Of a DNA stretch of 9,653 bases, positions 6,413-9,653 are shown piece by piece. Every line of letters begins with the position of its first letter. Position 1 is the first letter of the stretch. A program made the translations under genes and the position numbers. Source of the stretch: Treponema sp. (GTDB lineage: Bacteria > Spirochaetota > Spirochaetia > Treponematales > Breznakiellaceae); the NCBI GenBank assembly GCA_031266095.1, contig JAISBR010000158.1:1-9653 (forward strand). Direction: 5' to 3'. The notes beneath the pieces were generated by a model that was not told the origin of the DNA, did not search any database, and saw only the letters and a program-made list of their open reading frames with translations.

Positions 6413-7932
6413 CAGTTGTCTATGAATTTTGCCGCAAGGCGCATAATTTCTTCCTGCGTGGCGGACTTGCCGTCCAGGAACCCTGTCACTCTTCCCTCAC
6501 ACATCACCATGATCCGGTCCGATATGCCCAGGAGTTCGGGCATTTCGGAAGAAATCATGATGATCCCCTTTCCCTGCTTTGCCAAATCTATGATGATACT
6601 ATAGATTTCATATTTGGCCCCTACGTCTATACCCCGTGTGGGTTCGTCCATGATGAGAATATCCGGCTCGGTAAGCAGCCAGCGGGCGACAAGCACCTTC
6701 TGCTGATTTCCCCCGGAAAGATCCCTGATGAGCGTTTTATTGCCGGGGGTTTTCACGTTAAGGGCCTTTATCTTTTCGGTGGAATCCCGCTCTCCCTCTT
6801 TTTCGTTGATAAGCCCTATGGGTCCCACATAGCGTTTGATATTCGCCAGCAGCATATTGTCCTTTACCGAACGCATGGGGATGATCCCCGTTGCCCGCCG
6901 TTCCTCCGTGACCAGGGCGAGCTTCTTCATCTTGGCCTGGCCCGGTGTCTTCATTACCACTTCCTTGCCCTTGATGAAGACCTGCCCGCCTTCCAGGGGA
7001 CGCAGTCCGAAGATAGATTCCACAAGCTCCGTCCGCTGAGCGCCCACGAGTCCGCCTATACCGAGGATTTCTCCCTGGCCCAGCGTAAAATTTACGCCCT
7101 TGAAGGAACGGGGATTAGTGGACGTGAGGTTTTTCACCTCCATAATCGTCTCTCCGGGCGTATTGACCTTTGGCGGGAAACGGTGGGAGAGATCCCGGCC
7201 CACCATGTACTTGATGATCTGGTCGGTGGTCAGTTCCCTGGCCGGGTAAGTACCCACCAGTCTTCCGTCCCGCATGATGGAAACGTCATCTGAAATAGCG
7301 AGGATTTCTTCTATTTTGTGCGATATATAGATGATGGCCACCCCCTCGTTGCGGAGGCGCCGGATAATTTCAAAAAGCTGGGAGACTTCGTGCTCCGTCA
7401 GAGACGAAGTCGGTTCATCCATGATAATAACCTTTACCTTGTTGGATACCGCCTTGGCTATCTCAATGGATTGAATCTTTGAGGCGGAAAGTTCCCTGAC
7501 CCAGACATTGGGGTCGATGTCCATGTTGAGGTCCTTAAAGAGGGCTACCGAGTCCTGGTACATTTTTTTGTGATCCACGAATTTGAACGGCCCAAACGAA
7601 TAAAGCGGAAACCGTCCAAGCCAGAGGTTCTCCATGACACTCCGCAGGGGGATGGGGAGGAGTTCCTGGTGTATCATGGAAATTCCCGCGTCCAGGGCCT
7701 GCCGGGAATTTTCAAAATGGACAGGCCTTCCGTCAAGAAGGATTTCCCCGGAGTCCGGATCATAAATGCCGAAGAGACATTTCATCAAAGTCGATTTGCC
7801 CGCGCCGTTTTCACCCATCAGCGCGTGTACCGAGCCGGGGCGGACATCTATAGAAACCTTATCCAGGGCATGGACCCCCGGGAAGGATTTATCCAGGTTT
7901 TTCACCGCAAGTACACAGTTCCCGTTTATCAT
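6412..7932 (-). CDS. mglA: Galactose/methyl-galactoside ABC transporter ATP-binding protein MglA
   Basis: This two-domain ATPase (506 residues, normal length) powers the Mgl importer from the cytoplasmic face. Domain 1 has Walker A GENGAGKST at 40-48, Q-loop Gln89, an altered signature LSASK at 148-152, and Walker B VIIMDEP with catalytic Glu173. Domain 2, roughly 260-500, has a degenerate Walker A (GIGGLVGAQRTE, lacking the GKS triplet), a good signature LSGGNQQKV, and Walker B ILIMDEPTRGIDVG. One canonical and one degenerate site is typical of the sugar-type MglA/RbsA/XylG family, so this is not damage. The ATG at 7932 has AAGGGG upstream. It lies between mglB and mglC, but a gap of about 200 bases with a promoter-like sequence precedes it. 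Specificity for galactose/glucose comes from the neighbouring MglB. Confidence 0.95.
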   Translation of the reverse strand: MINGNCVLAVKNLDKSFPGVHALDKVSIDVRPGSVHALMGENGAGKSTLMKCLFGIYDPDSGEILLDGRPVHFENSRQALDAGISMIHQELLPIPLRSVMENLWLGRFPLYSFGPFKFVDHKKMYQDSVALFKDLNMDIDPNVWVRELSASKIQSIEIAKAVSNKVKVIIMDEPTSSLTEHEVSQLFEIIRRLRNEGVAIIYISHKIEEILAISDDVSIMRDGRLVGTYPARELTTDQIIKYMVGRDLSHRFPPKVNTPGETIMEVKNLTSTNPRSFKGVNFTLGQGEILGIGGLVGAQRTELVESIFGLRPLEGGQVFIKGKEVVMKTPGQAKMKKLALVTEERRATGIIPMRSVKDNMLLANIKRYVGPIGLINEKEGERDSTEKIKALNVKTPGNKTLIRDLSGGNQQKVLVARWLLTEPDILIMDEPTRGIDVGAKYEIYSIIIDLAKQGKGIIMISSEMPELLGISDRIMVMCEGRVTGFLDGKSATQEEIMRLAAKFIDN

Positions 7933-7973
7933 TAAAATTTCCCCTTAATGACCCAGTATATACTATAACTGCA

Positions 7974-8005
7974 ATTATATACACTATATTTAGAATTTTT
8001 GTCAA
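7974..8005 (-). promoter_or_regulatory. Candidate internal promoter before mglA
   Basis: On the minus strand a perfect TTGACA (8005-8000) is followed by TATATA after 18 bp (7981-7976) or TATAAT after 20 bp (7979-7974). The start would fall near 7968, some 35 bases before the mglA ATG. Two near-repeats, TATATACTATA (7957-7967) and TATATACACTATA (7976-7988), overlap the -10 and start region and could bind a regulator. Confidence 0.55.
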
Positions 8006-8054
8006 CGGTAACAGTCCGAAACGCAATTCCGCGGACGTAATCATATACAACAAT

Positions 8055-8093
8055 AAGGCTTTCCCAAAACCCGGTTGGTTTCAGGAAAGCCTT
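8055..8093 (-). repeat. Intergenic palindrome, copy D (mglB-mglA gap)
   Basis: AAGGCTTTCC and GGAAAGCCTT form a perfect 10-bp outer stem, with an inner AAACC/GGTTT stem. The CCAAAACCCGG core links it to copy C and the 6346-6373 hairpin. No T-run follows on the minus strand. Confidence 0.65.
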
Positions 8094-8106
8094 GATGAGA
8101 GAGAGG

Positions 8107-8126
8107 GGACAGCCTTTCGGCTATCC
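8107..8126 (-). other. Stable hairpin with GAAA tetraloop after mglB
   Basis: Minus-strand GGATAGCC, GAAA and GGCTGTCC form an 8-bp stem (one U-G pair) capped by a GNRA tetraloop, starting a few bases past the mglB stop. With copy D just downstream, it could protect the mglB message from 3' decay and let binding protein outnumber MglA and MglC. Confidence 0.6.
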
Positions 8127-8130
8127 TGTA

Positions 8131-9144
8131 TTAATTTTGGAAATCCCGGTAATTGTCCCTGGTTACTTTCTGATAGGGAACCCACACGTATTTACCGTCG
8201 GTGAGAGTCCAGCCGGCGGCGGCGGGAGACGCGCCGGTAGCCAGCGCATAGGAAACATCGAAAGTGGCCTTGCCCTGGTTTTGGGCGTCGTTCAGGACCG
8301 TACCAAGGAGAGAGCCTTCGGCCAGAGCCTGGAGCGCCGGGGCGGTCGCGTCTACGCCGACCACGGGCAGGTACCTGCCGCCGGAGAAGAACCCGACTTT
8401 CCGCAGGGACTCAATAACCCCCAGGGCCATATCGTCATTATTACAGAACACCACTTCGATCTGATCCCCGAAACGGGCCCAGAAGGCGTCCATTTTCTCT
8501 ACGGCGCGGGGACGATCCCACATGGCGGTATCCTCGGCCAAAAGCTGAACCCTGATCCCCGCGGCCTCTACGGCTTTGATGGAGTATTCGGTCCTGAGTT
8601 CCGCGTCCTGATGTCCGGGTTCACCCTTGAGCATAATGTACTGGATCACGCCGTCGCCGTTCTTGTCGGCGCCGGGATTGGCCTTCCAGTATTCAGCCAC
8701 AATATCGCCCTGCATGGTACCGGACTCTTCAGCCTTGGCGCCCACATAGTAGACCTTGTCCCACTTTCTCATATCCTCGGGGAAGGGTTCCCGGTTGAAG
8801 AACACAACCGGCACGTTTCCGGCTCTGGCCTTATCGATGATGGCCCCGGCCGCGGTCCGATCAACAGCATTGATGGCCATAGCCTTCATCTTCTTGGTGA
8901 TGAACTGATCCACCTGGTCATTCTGAGTGGGCTGGGCGTTCTGGGAATCCACGGTAGTTATCACGGCCTTACCCTGGGCGTTTTGCTCAATGGCGTTCCG
9001 GGTGTAAGACATGAAGGTGTCATCGAATTTGTAGATGGCTACCCCGATCTCGGGTCCGCTTCCGGCCCGCTGGGAACCGCCGCCGGCGAATACCGCCGCG
9101 GTAAGCGCCGTCATAACAAGGAACAGCACGAATGCTTTCTTCAT
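8131..9144 (-). CDS. mglB: Periplasmic D-galactose/D-glucose-binding protein MglB
   Basis: This is the soluble sugar receptor that delivers galactose or glucose to MglAC. The 337-residue precursor has a signal peptide ending AVFA at residue 20 with no lipobox Cys, so cleavage by signal peptidase I is expected. It aligns by eye with enteric MglB. The sugar-contact residues are kept: Asp42 and Phe44 (YKFDDTF), Asn117 (FFNREP), His178, Asp180 and Arg184 (GHQDAELR), Trp209 (MWD), Asn235/236 (CNNDD), Asp265 (GVDA) and Asn285 (VLNDAQNQ). The Ca-binding loop is also present at 160-168 (DKNGDGVIQ), with Glu230. The ATG at 9144 is preferred because AGGAGG lies seven bases upstream; a TTG two codons earlier would be too close to it. 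It is the first gene of mglBAC, and divergent from the locus to its right. Confidence 0.96.
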   Translation of the reverse strand: MKKAFVLFLVMTALTAAVFAGGGSQRAGSGPEIGVAIYKFDDTFMSYTRNAIEQNAQGKAVITTVDSQNAQPTQNDQVDQFITKKMKAMAINAVDRTAAGAIIDKARAGNVPVVFFNREPFPEDMRKWDKVYYVGAKAEESGTMQGDIVAEYWKANPGADKNGDGVIQYIMLKGEPGHQDAELRTEYSIKAVEAAGIRVQLLAEDTAMWDRPRAVEKMDAFWARFGDQIEVVFCNNDDMALGVIESLRKVGFFSGGRYLPVVGVDATAPALQALAEGSLLGTVLNDAQNQGKATFDVSYALATGASPAAAGWTLTDGKYVWVPYQKVTRDNYRDFQN

Positions 9145-9174
9145 ACACAATCCTCCTGATAATAGATTACAGCC

Positions 9175-9203
9175 AGTATACCCATAATACGCGTAAGACG
9201 CAA
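9175..9203 (-). promoter_or_regulatory. Promoter of mglBAC
   Basis: On the minus strand, TTGCGT (9203-9198), a 17-bp spacer and TATACT (9180-9175) place the start near 9168, giving a leader of about 24 bases before mglB. An 8-base direct repeat, ATCGGTTT twice at 9213-9228, lies at about -45 to -60 and could be an activator site. Confidence 0.65.
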
Positions 9204-9290
9204 GATTAAATTATCGGTTTATCGGTTTTTCCCGCAGACCCCGCCGGCTATGGTAAGCGCCTCGAAATTTTTATATTTTCTTTCAGATAA

Positions 9291-9320
9291 TTGTTATTTT
9301 TTTATATAATACGCTATAAT
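9291..9320 (+). promoter_or_regulatory. Promoter of the poly-C locus
   Basis: TTGTTA (9291-9296), an 18-bp AT-rich spacer and a perfect TATAAT (9315-9320) are followed by a strong Shine-Dalgarno, GGAGGTGAT, at 9331-9339 and an ATG at 9344. The tight promoter, ribosome site and start arrangement shows that a protein is meant to start here. Confidence 0.7.
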
Positions 9321-9343
9321 AATAACGAATGGAGGTGATAATT

Positions 9344-9463
9344 ATGTCGAATGAAATAGGCCGTTGGTGCAACGGATTTTTTGCGGATACAAGAACACTC
9401 AAAACCACGCAAATAAATTCCCCCCCCCCCCCCCCCCCCGTCAAACATTTTTACCGTGTGTAA
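9344..9463 (+). CDS. Short ORF leading into the poly-C run (possible OFF-phase product)
   Basis: From the ATG at 9344 the frame encodes 39 residues beginning MSNEIGRWCNGFFADTRTLK. It passes through the C-run as a stretch of six Pro and stops at TAA (9461-9463). The ATG sits five bases after a near-perfect GGAGGTGAT and below a TATAAT promoter, so translation is likely, yet the product resembles nothing I know. Its most natural reading is the 5' part of the lipoprotein gene downstream, cut short by the present length of the tract. It could instead be a small leader peptide. Confidence 0.5.
   Translation: MSNEIGRWCNGFFADTRTLKTTQINSPPPPPPVKHFYRV
9420..9439 (+). repeat. Homopolymeric tract of 20 C
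   Basis: Twenty consecutive C residues lie about 75 bases after a strong start codon and about 100 bases before a lipoprotein signal sequence. Such tracts change length by slipped-strand pairing during replication. The length given here could also be affected by sequencing or assembly error. Confidence 0.97.
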
Positions 9464-9522
9464 TTACCTTTTATAACCAACAGCGGCTTTCCCTAAACCG
9501 TCGCAAGACAACCTCCGCGGTA

Positions 9523-9653
9523 TTGCTCATCCGGACCGGCATGTTCGCCGCCGCGGCCCTTATCAGCCTCCTCTTGGCGGCCTGTCCCCTGCCGATGGGC
9601 CCCGATTGGCAGAAGATCGTCTTTGTCCCCCTGGTCGATCTCCCCTTCGGCGC
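9523..9653 (+). CDS. N-terminus of a putative lipoprotein, cut by window edge
   Basis: The frame reads MLIRTGMFAAAALISLLLAA (TTG start) followed by C, then PLPMGPDWQKIVFVPLVDLP, and runs off the window. An Arg-bearing n-region, a hydrophobic core and the lipobox LLAAC predict an exported, lipid-anchored protein; its function cannot be told. The start is uncertain. TTG at 9523 keeps the positive charge and ATG at 9541 is shorter, but neither has a Shine-Dalgarno. The same frame is open all the way back through the C-run to 9355. With one more C (or two fewer) it would join the ATG at 9344 that does have a strong ribosome site. A second promoter-like TATAAC (9472-9477) just after the tract leaves room for transcriptional control instead. 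Confidence 0.6.
   Translation, partial: MLIRTGMFAAAALISLLLAACPLPMGPDWQKIVFVPLVDLPFG

Noticed and set aside
6412..7932. Degenerate second Walker A and LSASK signature in MglA as signs of decay
   Set aside because: One degenerate and one canonical ATP site is normal for the MglA/RbsA sugar ATPase family, and the reading frame is intact.
8092..9159. A 355-codon plus-strand open frame opposite mglB
   Set aside because: It is wholly antisense to mglB, whose motifs are unmistakable. The translation has no known domain and looks like the product of GC-biased codons read backwards.
1..9653. CRISPR array, tRNA genes, insertion sequences
   Set aside because: No regularly spaced direct repeats, cloverleaf-type sequences or transposase-like frames were seen on either strand.

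Overview
The window reads as spirochaete DNA, most likely a Treponema-like gut or termite-gut organism. This is inferred from a treponeme-style mglBAC sugar ABC operon, short lipoproteins with LTGC/LAAC lipoboxes, a long homopolymeric tract, and many small intergenic palindromes. The phylum call is moderately secure and the species is not determined. Apart from a short locus at the right end, every recognisable gene is on the minus strand, so read the window from right to left.

Region 1 (1-3455, minus) is a thiamine salvage operon. A consensus promoter (TTGACA, 17 bp, TATAAG) drives a TPP riboswitch with an unusually elaborate P3 arm, then an intrinsic terminator. Downstream come thiD, cytX (NCS1-family hydroxymethylpyrimidine transporter), thiM and the first 128 codons of thiE, each overlapping the next by 4-7 bases. 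Together they import HMP, phosphorylate HMP and hydroxyethylthiazole, and join them to thiamine phosphate. No de novo gene (thiC, thiG) is in view.

Region 2 (3456-4400) holds a terminator and an AT-richer gene for a small lipoprotein of unknown function, with a plausible promoter.

Region 3 (4559-5155) has no protein gene. It holds the RNase P RNA gene rnpB on the minus strand, recognised from its conserved core segments and a perfect 10-bp terminal helix. It has an expanded hairpin region and a candidate promoter some 55 nt upstream. Two members of a small palindrome family flank that promoter.

Region 4 (5234-9203, minus) is mglB-mglA-mglC: a periplasmic galactose/glucose-binding protein, a two-domain ABC ATPase and a permease. 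The two intergenic gaps are long (about 130 and 200 bp) and contain hairpins of the same palindrome family; the mglB-mglA gap also has a promoter-like sequence.

Region 5 (9291-9653, plus) is the most interesting part. A strong promoter, a strong Shine-Dalgarno and an ATG lead into a run of 20 C, beyond which the frame soon stops. A different frame stays open through the run to the window end and encodes a lipoprotein-like signal sequence. One extra C (or two fewer) would fuse the start to the lipoprotein, as expected of a phase-variable contingency locus currently read as OFF.
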